A stretch of DNA of 64,000 bases, from the NCBI GenBank assembly GCA_016793465.1, contig JAEUJW010000038.1, forward strand, positions 124,001 through 188,000. Reading direction: 5' to 3'. The notes beneath the pieces are model-generated. The model was not told where the DNA came from and searched no databases. It was given only the letters and a program-made list of their open reading frames with translations. Origin of the DNA: Myxococcales bacterium. GTDB lineage: Bacteria > Myxococcota > Polyangia > Nannocystales > Nannocystaceae. Shown one piece after another: positions 37,243 to 45,171 of the stretch. Position 1 is the stretch's first letter, and each line of letters opens with the position of its first letter. Position numbers and translations under genes: made by a program.

Positions 37243-37818
37243 ATGTTCAACAAGATGGTTCTGTCGTCGATCGCAACGTTGTCCCTCGTCGGCTGTTCGC
37301 AGGAGCTGAACGAGGAGGACTCGCGGGTCGGGTTCGCCGCGGTGTCGTCGGTGCTGGCCACCGGGGTGCCCATGGCCCAGTCGAGCGCCGCGGCCACGCC
37401 GGTGGTGGCCGACGAGACGCCGGCGTTCCGCGCCGAGGGCTCGGCCAACGTCGACTTCAACTTCAACTGCCCGGGCGGCGGCACGGCCCGCTTCGTGGGC
37501 TCGGCGGCGGCGGCGGGCGACCCCTCGGCGGCGGCCGGCACGTTCTCGCTGTCGACGACGTTCTCGGGCTGCAAGTCGGCGCTCAACGTGACGATCGACG
37601 GCGACCTCGACTACGAGGCGACGGCCTCGGCGACCGGCGACTCGGCGCAGCTGTCGTTCTCGATGGTGGGCAGCCTGTCGTTCTCGGGCGAGGTCGACGG
37701 GAGCTGCGACATCGACGTGAAGATCTCGGCGTCGGCGAGCCCCGGCTCGGCTTCGGGGACCTACCAGGGCTCGATCTGCGGGCACGACGCGTCGGCCGCG
37801 GCCAACGTGCAGGGCTGA
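37243..37818 (+). CDS. Small beta-rich lipoprotein, unknown function
   Basis: 191 residues. Lipobox LSLVGC (Cys18). The mature part is Ala/Ser-rich with alternating polar and hydrophobic residues (SANVDFNFNCPGGGTARFVG, TFSLSTTFSGC, then LSFSMVGSLSFSGEV) and four Cys, suggesting a small secreted beta-sandwich with disulfides. No family recognised. It has its own short-spaced promoter and a downstream hairpin, so it is a single-gene unit. Confidence 0.7.
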   Translation: MFNKMVLSSIATLSLVGCSQELNEEDSRVGFAAVSSVLATGVPMAQSSAAATPVVADETPAFRAEGSANVDFNFNCPGGGTARFVGSAAAAGDPSAAAGTFSLSTTFSGCKSALNVTIDGDLDYEATASATGDSAQLSFSMVGSLSFSGEVDGSCDIDVKISASASPGSASGTYQGSICGHDASAAANVQG

Positions 37819-37835
37819 GCCGGCGCGCGCGACGG

Positions 37836-37859
37836 GGCGCCGTCCCGCGGGGCGGCGCC
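37836..37859 (+). terminator. Hairpin behind the small beta-rich lipoprotein gene
   Basis: Perfect 7-bp GC stem (37836-37842 with 37853-37859, 10-nt loop), 18 nt past the stop. No T-run, only mixed CT sequence. Confidence 0.45.
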
Positions 37860-37902
37860 TCGCGCTCTTCAAGCGGCGCGTGAATGTTTGTATGCTGCGG
37901 GT

Positions 37903-38481
37903 GTGCAGCGCAGGCTGATCGTGGTGCCCCGCTGGGGCGGAACGCCGAGGTCGGACTTTTATCCGTGGCTGGCGGCGCGGCTCGCCGGGCGCCCGGACAT
38001 TTTTGAAGATGTGTACGTGTGCGACCTGCCGGAGCCGGGCACGCCGCGCATCGACACGTGGCCGCCGGCGATCTCGCGGGCGCTCGCGGATGGTCTCGTC
38101 GGCGAGACCTTCGTGCTGGCGCACAGCGTGGGCTGTCAGGCGGCGATGCACGCGATCGCGGCGCTGCCGGAGGGGGTGACGATCGCGGGGATGCTGGCGG
38201 TCGCGGGCTGGTGGACGGTGGATCGTCCGTGGCCGACGATCGTGCCGTGGATCGAGCAGGGGCCGGATCTGGCGCGTGTACGTGCAGTTTGTCCGCGGAT
38301 CTCGGTGCTGCTGTCGGATGACGATCCGTTCACCGCCGACGCGGCCGCCAACGCGGCGCTGTGGCGCGAGCGGCTGGCGGCGGAGGTGACGCTCGCCCCG
38401 GGCGCCAAGCATTTTAATGATTCGGAGGAGCCGGCGGTGCTGACGGCGCTGGGGCGGCTCGTCGGCGCGGCGCTCGGGTGA
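37903..38481 (+). CDS. RBBP9/YdeN-type serine hydrolase
   Basis: 192 residues from GTG. Begins RLIVVPRWGGTPRSDFYPWL, has the nucleophile motif FVLAHSVGCQAAMHA (G-x-S-x-G replaced by A-H-S-V-G, as in the RBBP9/YdeN family) and the Asp/His end LLSDDDPFTADA and GAKHFNDSEEP. Small cytoplasmic hydrolase of unknown substrate. TATGCT lies 6 nt before the GTG; a TTG five codons earlier is the alternative. Its stop is directly adjacent to the stop of the convergent MYXO-CTERM-like gene. Confidence 0.82.
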   Translation: MQRRLIVVPRWGGTPRSDFYPWLAARLAGRPDIFEDVYVCDLPEPGTPRIDTWPPAISRALADGLVGETFVLAHSVGCQAAMHAIAALPEGVTIAGMLAVAGWWTVDRPWPTIVPWIEQGPDLARVRAVCPRISVLLSDDDPFTADAAANAALWRERLAAEVTLAPGAKHFNDSEEPAVLTALGRLVGAALG

Positions 38482-38994
38482 TCAGCGACGGCGCCGCGGC
38501 AGCAAGAAGCCGGCGAGCAGCGCGAGGAGGCCGAGGTCGGTGCCGTCGGCGAGCGAGCACATGCCGGCCTTGCTCGCGGGCGCGGGGGTCGCGGGCGCGG
38601 GCGTCGGCGTCGGTTGTTTGATGTCGGGCGCCGGCCCGGGCTGCTCGGTTTCGGGGGCGACTGGCGGAGGGTTCGGTGACTTCTGGCCGGGCGCGGTCCA
38701 GCTGCCGGTGGCGCCGGGCGGGCAGAACAGCTGCTGGCCGCCGTAGTTGCCGCCGTTGCGGCAGCGGAGCTCGAGGCCCTTGCTCTTCATGAGTTCGCGG
38801 CACTCGGCGCCCTCGTTCTTCCAGTCGCCGTCGGGGTCGCCGGGGCGGAACGAGTACGGGCAGTTCTCGCCGGTGGGGCACTGCTCGGCGGGGGTGCAGT
38901 GGGCGTCGGGAGAGTCGGGGTCGGGCGGGACGTCGGCGCGGGCGAGCGAGGGCAGGGCGGCGAGGGCGAGGGCGAGGGCGAGGCGACGGACCAT
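38482..38994 (-). CDS. Secreted protein with MYXO-CTERM-like sorting tail
   Basis: 170 residues. Cleavable signal peptide (LALALALAALPSLARA), a mature region with seven or so Cys (HCTPAEQCPTGENCPYSF, GAECRELMKSKGLELRCRNG), a Pro/Ala-rich linker, then a C-terminal Cys (AGMC), a hydrophobic helix (LGLLALLAGFLL) and RRRR. Cys + helix + Arg cluster is the layout of the MYXO-CTERM tail that directs surface anchoring in myxobacteria. Function of the mature domain unknown. TACCAT lies 5 nt before the ATG; divergent from the YhhN gene with 43 nt between starts. Confidence 0.72.
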   Translation of the reverse strand: MVRRLALALALAALPSLARADVPPDPDSPDAHCTPAEQCPTGENCPYSFRPGDPDGDWKNEGAECRELMKSKGLELRCRNGGNYGGQQLFCPPGATGSWTAPGQKSPNPPPVAPETEQPGPAPDIKQPTPTPAPATPAPASKAGMCSLADGTDLGLLALLAGFLLPRRRR

Positions 38995-39023
38995 GGCCGA
39001 TGGTACCGCCGCGGGGCAACGTT

Positions 39024-39029
39024 TACACT
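39024..39029 (+). promoter_or_regulatory. -10 box of the YhhN gene, leaderless start
   Basis: TACACT, 8 nt before the ATG at 39038. Confidence 0.55.
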
Positions 39030-39037
39030 CGGCGGCG

Positions 39038-39670
39038 ATGAAGACTCGCGGGTCGTTCTACCTCCGTCTGGCGCTGACCTCGATGGCGCTCTACTTCGTG
39101 TGCTGGTGGATGGACTGGTCGACGGCCGCGCTAATTCTTAAAGCGATGCCGGCGCTGGCGTTGATGGCGTGGGTGCGGACGATCGGCTCCGGGGACGCGT
39201 CGCTCGTCGCGCTCGGGCTGCTGCTGTCGGCGTGCGGGGACGTGCTGCTCGGGATCGACCTGTTCCTCCCGGGGCTGGTGGCGTTCCTGCTGGCGCACGT
39301 GGCCTATCTGCTGGCGTACCTCGGGCGCACGAGGGCGCTGCACCTCGGGCGGCTGCTGCCGGTGATCGCGTACATGGTGCCGGTGTACCTGTGGCTCGAG
39401 CCGCACCTCGGCGCGATGAAGGCGCCGGTGATCGCGTACGTGACGGTGATCGCGGCGATGGTCTGGCGGGCGATGGCGCAGATCGGCGAGCACCCGCGTG
39501 ACCCGCTCTTGCCGTGGTACGCGACGCTCGGGGCGGTGAGCTTCGCGGTCAGCGACACGATGGTGGCGTGGCACCGGTTCGTCGACGTCGACGCGCCGAT
39601 CCACGTGCCGCTGATGCTGACCTACTGGGCCGGACAGCTCGGGATCGCGGCGTCGTCCGAGCGGGCCTAG
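39038..39670 (+). CDS. YhhN/TMEM86-family membrane protein
   Basis: 210 residues, about eight short hydrophobic helices. The family pattern is visible in the conserved acidic turns LSACGDVLLGIDLFLPG and AVSDTMVAWHRFV, and in TYWAGQLGIAAS at the end. The animal member TMEM86B is a lysoplasmalogenase that cleaves lyso-vinyl-ether lipids; bacterial members are mostly unstudied. Ether lipids and plasmalogens occur in myxobacteria as developmental signals, so a link is attractive but unproven. Start fixed by a -10 box 8 nt upstream. Two nt separate its stop from the convergent DoxX gene. Confidence 0.83.
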   Translation: MKTRGSFYLRLALTSMALYFVCWWMDWSTAALILKAMPALALMAWVRTIGSGDASLVALGLLLSACGDVLLGIDLFLPGLVAFLLAHVAYLLAYLGRTRALHLGRLLPVIAYMVPVYLWLEPHLGAMKAPVIAYVTVIAAMVWRAMAQIGEHPRDPLLPWYATLGAVSFAVSDTMVAWHRFVDVDAPIHVPLMLTYWAGQLGIAASSERA

Positions 39671-39672
39671 CT

Positions 39673-40068
39673 TCACGCGGCCGGGCGGGCGTCGGGGTCG
39701 AGCACGCCGCGGAAGCTGTCGCGGTAGGTCCAGGCGAGGAAGGCCTGCAGGAAGGTCAGGAAGGCCGCCATGCCGAGGTCGCCCGGGGTCAGGAAGATGT
39801 GGTACGCGGCGATGTTCACCACGATCGGCGCGAGCACGACGAGCGCGAGCGGGACGAATCTCCCGCTGAGCAGGGCGAGCCCGGCGAGCACCTCGGTGCC
39901 TTTAAGCAGGGGGATGAAGTAGCCGGTCTGGGCGAGGGCGCCGAAGAACGCGCCGGCGGCCGGGGGCGGCGGCGGCATGGGCAGGAAGTGGAGGAAGCCG
40001 TTGAGGCCGATGACCGTGAAGATGAGGCCGAGGAACAGGCGGGCGACGAGCGGGAGCAGGCGTTTCAT
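39673..40068 (-). CDS. DoxX-family membrane protein
   Basis: 131 residues, four transmembrane helices (LFLGLIFTVIGLNGFLHFLP; FIPLLKGTEVLAGLALLSG; LALVVLAPIVVNIAAYHIF; AFLTFLQAFLAWTYRD). DoxX-type proteins are inner-membrane components in redox and thiosulfate or stress functions; this member cannot be placed further. Divergent from the LysR gene (56 nt between starts), so LysR probably controls it. An ATG 19 codons upstream is possible but would enter the LysR gene. Confidence 0.85.
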   Translation of the reverse strand: MKRLLPLVARLFLGLIFTVIGLNGFLHFLPMPPPPPAAGAFFGALAQTGYFIPLLKGTEVLAGLALLSGRFVPLALVVLAPIVVNIAAYHIFLTPGDLGMAAFLTFLQAFLAWTYRDSFRGVLDPDARPAA

Positions 40069-40110
40069 GCGACTCAGGGTGGGCCGTTGCCGAAAACGCG
40101 ACAAGCCTGC

Positions 40111-40116
40111 TAGGAT
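40111..40116 (+). promoter_or_regulatory. -10 box of the LysR gene, leaderless start
   Basis: TAGGAT, 8 nt before the ATG at 40125; TTGCCG lies 18 nt further upstream as a possible -35. Confidence 0.55.
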
Positions 40117-40124
40117 AGGACGCA

Positions 40125-41117
40125 ATGTTGCATGAGGCGGAACAATCCGGGCCGGACCTCGAGGAGGTGGCGGCGTTCCTGCGGGTGGCAGAGGCGGGGT
40201 CGTTCACCGAGGCGAGCCGCAAGCTCGGGCTGCCGAAGTCGACGGTGAGCCGCCGGGTGGCGCGCCTGGAGGAGAAGCTGGGGGTGCAGCTGCTGCACCG
40301 GACCACGCGCAGCCTGGCGCTGACGGAGGCGGGCAACGTGTTCCACGAGCGCGCCGCGCGGGCGCTGGCGGGGCTCGAGGAGGCGACGCAGGCGGTCCGC
40401 GAGTCGCAGGAGACGCCGCGCGGACATTTGCGAGTGACGGCGCCGTACGACCTCGGCGAGGCGCTGGGTCCGCTGGTCGCGGCGTTCGCCGGGCAGAACC
40501 CGGGCGTGACGGTCGAGCTGCTGCTGACCGATCAGCGCCTCGATCTGGTGGCGGAGAACATCGACCTGGCGCTGCGCGGGGCGCCGTCGCTGCCGGACTC
40601 GTCGCTGGTGGCGCGGCGGCTGGCGACGATGAAGATGTATCTGCTGGCGAGCCCGGCCTATTTAAAAAGGCACGGGCGGCCGAAGGCGCCGGCCGACCTG
40701 GCGGGGCACGCGGTGCTGGTGATGCGGACGAATCACGGGCGCACCAAGCTGCGGCTGTACGGGGCCGGCGGCGAGCAGGAGGTGGCGGTGCGCACGGCGA
40801 TCGCGGCCAACGACTTCACGCTGCTGCGCCAGGCGGCGCTGGCGGGCGCGGGCATCGCGGTGCTGCCGGACGCGCGCGTGGCCAACGAGCTGCGCGGGGG
40901 CCGGCTGGTCCGCGTGCTGCCCGACTACACCGCGGGCGAGGGCAACATGTACGTGGTCCACCCGGCGTCGCGGCTGCTGCCGGCGAAGGCGCGGGCGTTC
41001 CAGGAGTTCGTGCTCGAGCACGTCGAGGTGCTGACGATCGGCCGGGCCGCGCCGTCACCCCTGGCGCGGGCGCGGGTGCGGTGCGCGGTCAAGAAGCGGG
41101 CGGCGCGGCGGAAGTGA
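40125..41117 (+). CDS. LysR-family transcriptional regulator
   Basis: 330 residues. N-terminal helix-turn-helix (VAEAGSFTEASRKLGLPKST, then VSRRVARLEEKLGVQLLHR) and the C-terminal substrate-binding fold (GHLRVTAPYDLGEALGPLVA, VIPROLOGUE not seen). The closest subgroup by eye is the AaeR/DsdC-like class that represses neighbours. Divergent from the DoxX gene, its likely target. The C-terminus has an unusual basic tail of about 25 residues (VRCAVKKRAARRK). Confidence 0.92.
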   Translation: MLHEAEQSGPDLEEVAAFLRVAEAGSFTEASRKLGLPKSTVSRRVARLEEKLGVQLLHRTTRSLALTEAGNVFHERAARALAGLEEATQAVRESQETPRGHLRVTAPYDLGEALGPLVAAFAGQNPGVTVELLLTDQRLDLVAENIDLALRGAPSLPDSSLVARRLATMKMYLLASPAYLKRHGRPKAPADLAGHAVLVMRTNHGRTKLRLYGAGGEQEVAVRTAIAANDFTLLRQAALAGAGIAVLPDARVANELRGGRLVRVLPDYTAGEGNMYVVHPASRLLPAKARAFQEFVLEHVEVLTIGRAAPSPLARARVRCAVKKRAARRK

Positions 41118-41170
41118 GGGGCGCATGAACGGCGAGCGCGGGGCGGGGCGGCGAGCGGGGTGACGAAGCG

Positions 41171-41198
41171 CGACACGCCGGCGCGCGCCGGCGTGTCG
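41171..41198. terminator. Perfect 28-bp palindrome between convergent genes
   Basis: The 14-bp arms 41171-41184 and 41185-41198 are exact inverted repeats with no loop bases. It lies between the LysR stop (41117) and the PDZ-gene stop (41216), so it is probably a shared terminator; a dyad binding site is the alternative. Confidence 0.6.
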
Positions 41199-41215
41199 GA
41201 GGGGGCGACGCCCGG

Positions 41216-41887
41216 TCAGCGGAGGTCGCAGCGCATAATTAAAGTCTCGCCCTTGCGCTCGACCTCGACGGAGAGGGTGTCGGAGCCGCGGAGCTTGGTG
41301 TAGGACGCGAGGGCGGCCTCCGTGCTGTCGAGCGGGATGCCGTTGAGGCTGAGGATGGTGTCGCCGTTCTTGTAGCCGAGCAGCTTCGGCAGCGAGCCGG
41401 GGCGGATGCCGTAGAGCTTGAAGCCGTGCATCCGGCCGTCGCGGATCGCCGGGATGACACGGGCCTGACGCGCGAGGGCGGCGGGGTTGGCCAGGGCCTC
41501 GTCGATGTAGTTGCGGTCGATCGTGCAGTGGTTCTCGGCGGGGCAGGAGATCGCACGCTCGAGGCCCGGGGGCATCGGCGGAGGCGGGGCCGGGGGCGCC
41601 GAGATCTCGACGAGCGGGGCCGGGGGGGCCGGGGGCATCGGCGGGAACAGGTGGTGGGCGGGGCGCTCGGCCTCCTGGCGGGCGACCTTCTCCTTCAGCT
41701 CGGCGACCTGGACCTTCAGCTCGGCGGCGGCGATGCGCAGCTCGGTGAGCGCCTCGGTGTCGCTGGCGACGCGAGGGTCGCGGAGGGTGAAGAAGGCGAT
41801 CACGCTGCCGGCGACGGCGAGGCCGCCGAGCAGGCCGCCGACGATCGAGGCGGAGGTGTCGGTGCGAGGGGCGGGCGAGAAATTCAT
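41216..41887 (-). CDS. GspC-like inner-membrane protein with PDZ domain
   Basis: 223 residues. One N-terminal transmembrane helix (GGLLGGLAVAGSVIAFFTL), a coiled-coil (LRIAAAELKVQVAELKEKV), a Pro-rich linker, then a C-terminal PDZ domain (MHGFKLYGIRPGSLPKLLGY, KNGDTILSLNGIPLDST). This resembles the PDZ-containing end of the type II secretion protein GspC, but the HR domain is absent and no other gsp gene is near. A clear Shine-Dalgarno (GAAGGAG) precedes the ATG. It may be a stand-alone periplasmic adaptor. Confidence 0.72.
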   Translation of the reverse strand: MNFSPAPRTDTSASIVGGLLGGLAVAGSVIAFFTLRDPRVASDTEALTELRIAAAELKVQVAELKEKVARQEAERPAHHLFPPMPPAPPAPLVEISAPPAPPPPMPPGLERAISCPAENHCTIDRNYIDEALANPAALARQARVIPAIRDGRMHGFKLYGIRPGSLPKLLGYKNGDTILSLNGIPLDSTEAALASYTKLRGSDTLSVEVERKGETLIMRCDLR

Positions 41888-42198
41888 GGGGTGCTCCTTC
41901 GGTCCGCTTCAGCAAGAACGGTACCAGAGCGGGGCGGCGGTGCGGTGAGGAGGTTTGCGGGGCGGCGGAGCCGGCGGCGTGTCAGGTTGGCACGCGAGGC
42001 CGCGGGCCGCGAGGCGGGATGACAACGGGACCGGAGAGGTCGCGTGGCGCGCGTCCGAGGGGATGGCAAGGGGACCGGAGAGGTCGCGTGGCGCGTGTCC
42101 GAGGGGCCGGCAGCGGTCGCGGCGCGGGCGAGCTCGCGGAGGTCGAGGCACGAGGCCCGCTTCGGCGACCGGCGGGCCGCGTCGTCGCGAGGCTGCGT
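41888..42198. repeat. Gene-free 311-nt region with two tandem copies of a 44-46 bp unit
   Basis: Unit 1 is 42011-42056 and unit 2 is 42057-42100; they share an uninterrupted 22-bp core plus most of the rest (2-nt length difference, a few substitutions). A third, decayed copy may begin at 42101. No gene seen on either strand. It lies downstream of the APH-type kinase operon and upstream of the PDZ gene. Confidence 0.7.
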
Positions 42199-43260
42199 TC
42201 AGGTGCCGGCGAGCAGGAGGTCGGCGCGGGCCTGGCGGGTCGCGAGGGCGGCCTGGTGCAGCGACCACTGGCCGCGGGCGCGCAGGAGGTTGTGCTCGCC
42301 GGCGGCGGGGAAGCGCGCGCGGTCCCAGCCGAAGTAACACTCGCGGAGGGCGTCGGCGGCGAAGCGGGCCGTGAGCTCGAGGGAGATCCACTCGACGCCG
42401 TGCACGAGGGCGCGGCGCTCGGCGAGCGTCGGCGGCTCGGCGAGCGCGCTCTGCCAGCCGGCCAGCGAGGCGGCGAAGATGTCGAGGTCGAAGGCGGCCG
42501 TCGTCTGGTCCTCGCCGCCGCGGTTGCACCACGAGCGCCAGGCGTCGCCGAGCTCGCGGTGCAGCGGCATGCGCTGGACGGTGTCGAGGTCGATGATGCC
42601 GGTCGGGGTGACCTGGTCGCGGGGACCTGTCCCGAGGAACAGGATGTTGTTGAACTTCAGGTCGCCGTGGCCGACGCGCAGGGGCACGTCGCCGGGGTCG
42701 GGCAGGCCGGCGAGGCCGGCGAACAGCTCGGCGGCGAGGGCGGCGACCTCGGCGTGGAGGCGGTGGCCGCCGTGCTCGTCGAGGGCGGCCTCGAGCGTGC
42801 GCAGGTGCGCGGGGGTGTCGTGGGTCTGGCGGACGACCTTGAACTCGTAGTCGAGGTCGGCGAGGGCGGCGTGGAAGCGGCCGACCTGGGCGCCGGCGGC
42901 GTGGGCCTGGGCGGTCGACTGGACGGTGGCGAAGCTGAGGCCGGGGAGGCGGGTCATGACCCGCCAGACGCCCTCGGGGCCGAGGTCGGCGTAGGGGCGG
43001 CCGTCGCCGGCGAGCAGCAGGCGGGGGGCCGGGAGGTCGCGGCGGCGCAGGTGGTCGACGACGGCGGCGATGTTGTCGTGGACGGGGGGTGCGAAGATGG
43101 GGTGGACGCGCTGGAGGATGTACTCGCCGTCGCGGGCGACGACGGCGAAGGTGTGGTGGATGAGGCCGCCGGCGAGGGGGACGGCGACGGGGTGGACGAG
43201 CTCGGGGAACGCCGCGAGGGCGCGGTCGAGGTCGGCGGGGGAGGGTGCGCCGGAGGACAT
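42199..43260 (-). CDS. APH-family small-molecule kinase (NahK-like)
   Basis: 353 residues. Aminoglycoside-phosphotransferase fold: ATP region with ARDGEYILQRVHPIF, catalytic loop LRVGHGDLKFNNILF and metal motif GIIDLDTVQRM. The set of motifs is closest to the N-acetylhexosamine 1-kinase/homoserine-kinase branch, so a sugar or amino-alcohol is a likelier substrate than a drug. Second gene behind the POT transporter (19-nt gap), which suggests that it phosphorylates an imported compound. Confidence 0.83.
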   Translation of the reverse strand: MSSGAPSPADLDRALAAFPELVHPVAVPLAGGLIHHTFAVVARDGEYILQRVHPIFAPPVHDNIAAVVDHLRRRDLPAPRLLLAGDGRPYADLGPEGVWRVMTRLPGLSFATVQSTAQAHAAGAQVGRFHAALADLDYEFKVVRQTHDTPAHLRTLEAALDEHGGHRLHAEVAALAAELFAGLAGLPDPGDVPLRVGHGDLKFNNILFLGTGPRDQVTPTGIIDLDTVQRMPLHRELGDAWRSWCNRGGEDQTTAAFDLDIFAASLAGWQSALAEPPTLAERRALVHGVEWISLELTARFAADALRECYFGWDRARFPAAGEHNLLRARGQWSLHQAALATRQARADLLLAGT

Positions 43261-43279
43261 GGGGGCTCGTGCGTGCGGG

Positions 43280-45004
43280 TCAGAGGTACTTGTTCATGAC
43301 GCGGCGCAGGCGCGGCAGCATGACGACGATGAGGCCGCAGGACACGAGGGCGAGGACGCAGTTGAGGGCGAACGCGTAGGCCTTGGTCTCGAAGATGTTG
43401 AAGAGGCCGGAGAGGATGCCGGCGAGCTTGTTGCCGATCGAGGTGGAGAGGAACCACGCGCCCATCATGAGGGCGGTGAGGCGGGGCGGGCTCAGCTTGG
43501 AGACCATGGACAGGCCCATGGGGCTGAGGCACAGCTCGCCGATGGTGATCACGAAGTAGGTGCCGACGAGCCACAGCGCGGAGGCCTTCTCGGCGCCGTT
43601 GTGGGTGACGATGGCGGCGGCGATCATCACCAGGGTCGAGGCCGCGGTGAGGAACATGCCGAGCGCGATCTTCCCGGGGGTCGAGGGCTCCTTCTTGCGG
43701 CGGCGCAGCATGGCGAACACCGCCACGACGATCGGGGTGAGCAGCACCACGAACGCGGCGTTGACCGACTGGAACAGCTCGGACGACACCAGCTTGGTGT
43801 TGTGCGCGCTGCACCTGGCCCTGGCCTCGCCCGCGAGGTCCTTGGCCATGCACTCGGCCGGCGGCGGGGCGGGGCGCTCGGCGAGCGGGACATTATTAAA
43901 ATAGGGGTCGGGGCCCATGGCGGTCTTCGGCTTGCCGTCGGGGCCGAGGATCTTGTCGCCGTGGCTGTCGCGCAGGGAGACCTCGCGCTCGCCGGTGTTG
44001 ACCTCCTGCACGAGGCCGACCTGGTCGGCCGCGCTGGCGACGCTGGCGGGCATCTCGCGGCGGGTGTAGTTCTCGGCCCAGTCGGTCAGCGAGGCGCCGT
44101 TCTGGTGGAAGATGGCCCAGAAGGCGATGACGGCGGCGCAGACCGGCAGCAGCGCGCCGATGCGCTCGCGGTCCTCGCCCTGGGCGCGGCGCCACAGCGA
44201 GCCGTAGAACCACACCACCGGGATGCAGGCGAACAGGAAGGCGTCGTTGGTGTGGCTGCCGATCAGCGGGTGGCCGAGCAGCAGCTCGGGCACGAACCAG
44301 CCGACCCCCGCGAACGCGAACGCGGGCAGGAAGACCTGGGCGAGGATGACCGGGACCGGCTGGTCGCCGGGCACCGTGGGCTTCAGGACGTCGGCGTGGA
44401 CGACGTGCTTGGTGCCGGCGATGAACCAGATCACGCCGAGGAACATGCCGATGCCGGCGGCCAGGAAGGCGTAGCCCCAGCCGTAGTTGAGGCGCAGGTA
44501 GGCGGCCACGAAGTTGCAGGCGAAGGCACCGATGTTGATGCCCATGTAGAAGATGTTGTAGCCGGCGTCCTTCTGCTCGCGGTAGCGGTCGTCGTTGTAG
44601 AGGTTGCCGACGAGCGTGCTGATGTTCGGCTTGAAGAAGCCGTTGCCGAGGATGATGAGCAGCAGCGACAGGAAGAACATCGGCCCGTAGCCGGGCATGG
44701 CCAGGCCGCAGTAGCCGAGGCCCATGAGGATGCCGCCGATGACGATCGCCTTGCGGTAGCCGAGGATGCGGTCGGCCAGCAGACCGCCGACGAACGGGGT
44801 CAGGTAGACGAGCGCGAGGTAGGTGCCGAAGATGTCCTTGGCCTGGAGCTCGGGCAGGCCGAGGCCGCTGCGGCCGGGGACCACCGTGTCCGGCCCCGCC
44901 TGCATGTAGAGCACGAAGATGCCGAGGATCAGGTAGAAGCCGAAGCGCTCCCACATCTCGGTGAAGAACAGGACGGGGAGACCCTTCGGGTGGTTCTTGA
45001 ACAC
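43280..45004 (-). CDS. POT/PTR-family proton-coupled peptide transporter
   Basis: 574 residues, about 14 hydrophobic helices. The proton-coupling motif is FFTEMWERFGFYLIL (ExxERFxYY type), followed by GGLLADRILGYRKAIVIGGI and FYMGINIGAFACN. It imports di- and tripeptides. GTG at 45004 is chosen because TATCGT lies exactly 8 nt upstream on the minus strand; the frame continues 30 codons further but without support. An insertion of about 90 residues between helices (GENYTRREMPASVASAAD ... PYFNNVPLAERP) is seen in other deltaproteobacterial members. Heads an operon with the APH kinase. Confidence 0.92.
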   Translation of the reverse strand: MFKNHPKGLPVLFFTEMWERFGFYLILGIFVLYMQAGPDTVVPGRSGLGLPELQAKDIFGTYLALVYLTPFVGGLLADRILGYRKAIVIGGILMGLGYCGLAMPGYGPMFFLSLLLIILGNGFFKPNISTLVGNLYNDDRYREQKDAGYNIFYMGINIGAFACNFVAAYLRLNYGWGYAFLAAGIGMFLGVIWFIAGTKHVVHADVLKPTVPGDQPVPVILAQVFLPAFAFAGVGWFVPELLLGHPLIGSHTNDAFLFACIPVVWFYGSLWRRAQGEDRERIGALLPVCAAVIAFWAIFHQNGASLTDWAENYTRREMPASVASAADQVGLVQEVNTGEREVSLRDSHGDKILGPDGKPKTAMGPDPYFNNVPLAERPAPPPAECMAKDLAGEARARCSAHNTKLVSSELFQSVNAAFVVLLTPIVVAVFAMLRRRKKEPSTPGKIALGMFLTAASTLVMIAAAIVTHNGAEKASALWLVGTYFVITIGELCLSPMGLSMVSKLSPPRLTALMMGAWFLSTSIGNKLAGILSGLFNIFETKAYAFALNCVLALVSCGLIVVMLPRLRRVMNKYL

Positions 45005-45012
45005 GGCAGCGC

Positions 45013-45018
45013 ACGATA
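45013..45018 (-). promoter_or_regulatory. -10 box of the POT transporter gene, leaderless start
   Basis: TATCGT on the minus strand, 8 nt before the GTG at 45004; it decides the start codon. Confidence 0.55.
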
Positions 45019-45115
45019 CCGCCGCGCGCGCCGGGAGGGAAACACTTTGCAGGCGCGTCGTTGCGGGGCGAGCACCCGGAAGCGAAGGGCTCACCGCGCG
45101 ACCAGCGACACATCG

Positions 45116-45165
45116 GGCCCTTCAGGGCCGACCGCCCGCAGGGCGACCCAGGCCCCCGAGGGGCC
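45116..45165 (-). terminator. Three consecutive small hairpins behind the TPR lipoprotein gene
   Basis: Stems 45116-45120/45125-45129 (loop TTCA), 45133-45137/45141-45145 and 45151-45156/45160-45165, each 5-6 bp with 3-4 nt loops, lie in the 50 nt past the stop codon at 45172. They may be a terminator or a processed RNA end. Confidence 0.45.
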
Positions 45166-45171
45166 GTGAAG

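Noticed and set aside
43070..45169. A 699-codon open frame on the plus strand over the POT transporter and APH kinase
   Set aside because: Antisense shadow; low-complexity Glu/Gly/Val/Ala composition and no motif, while the minus-strand genes carry full family signatures.
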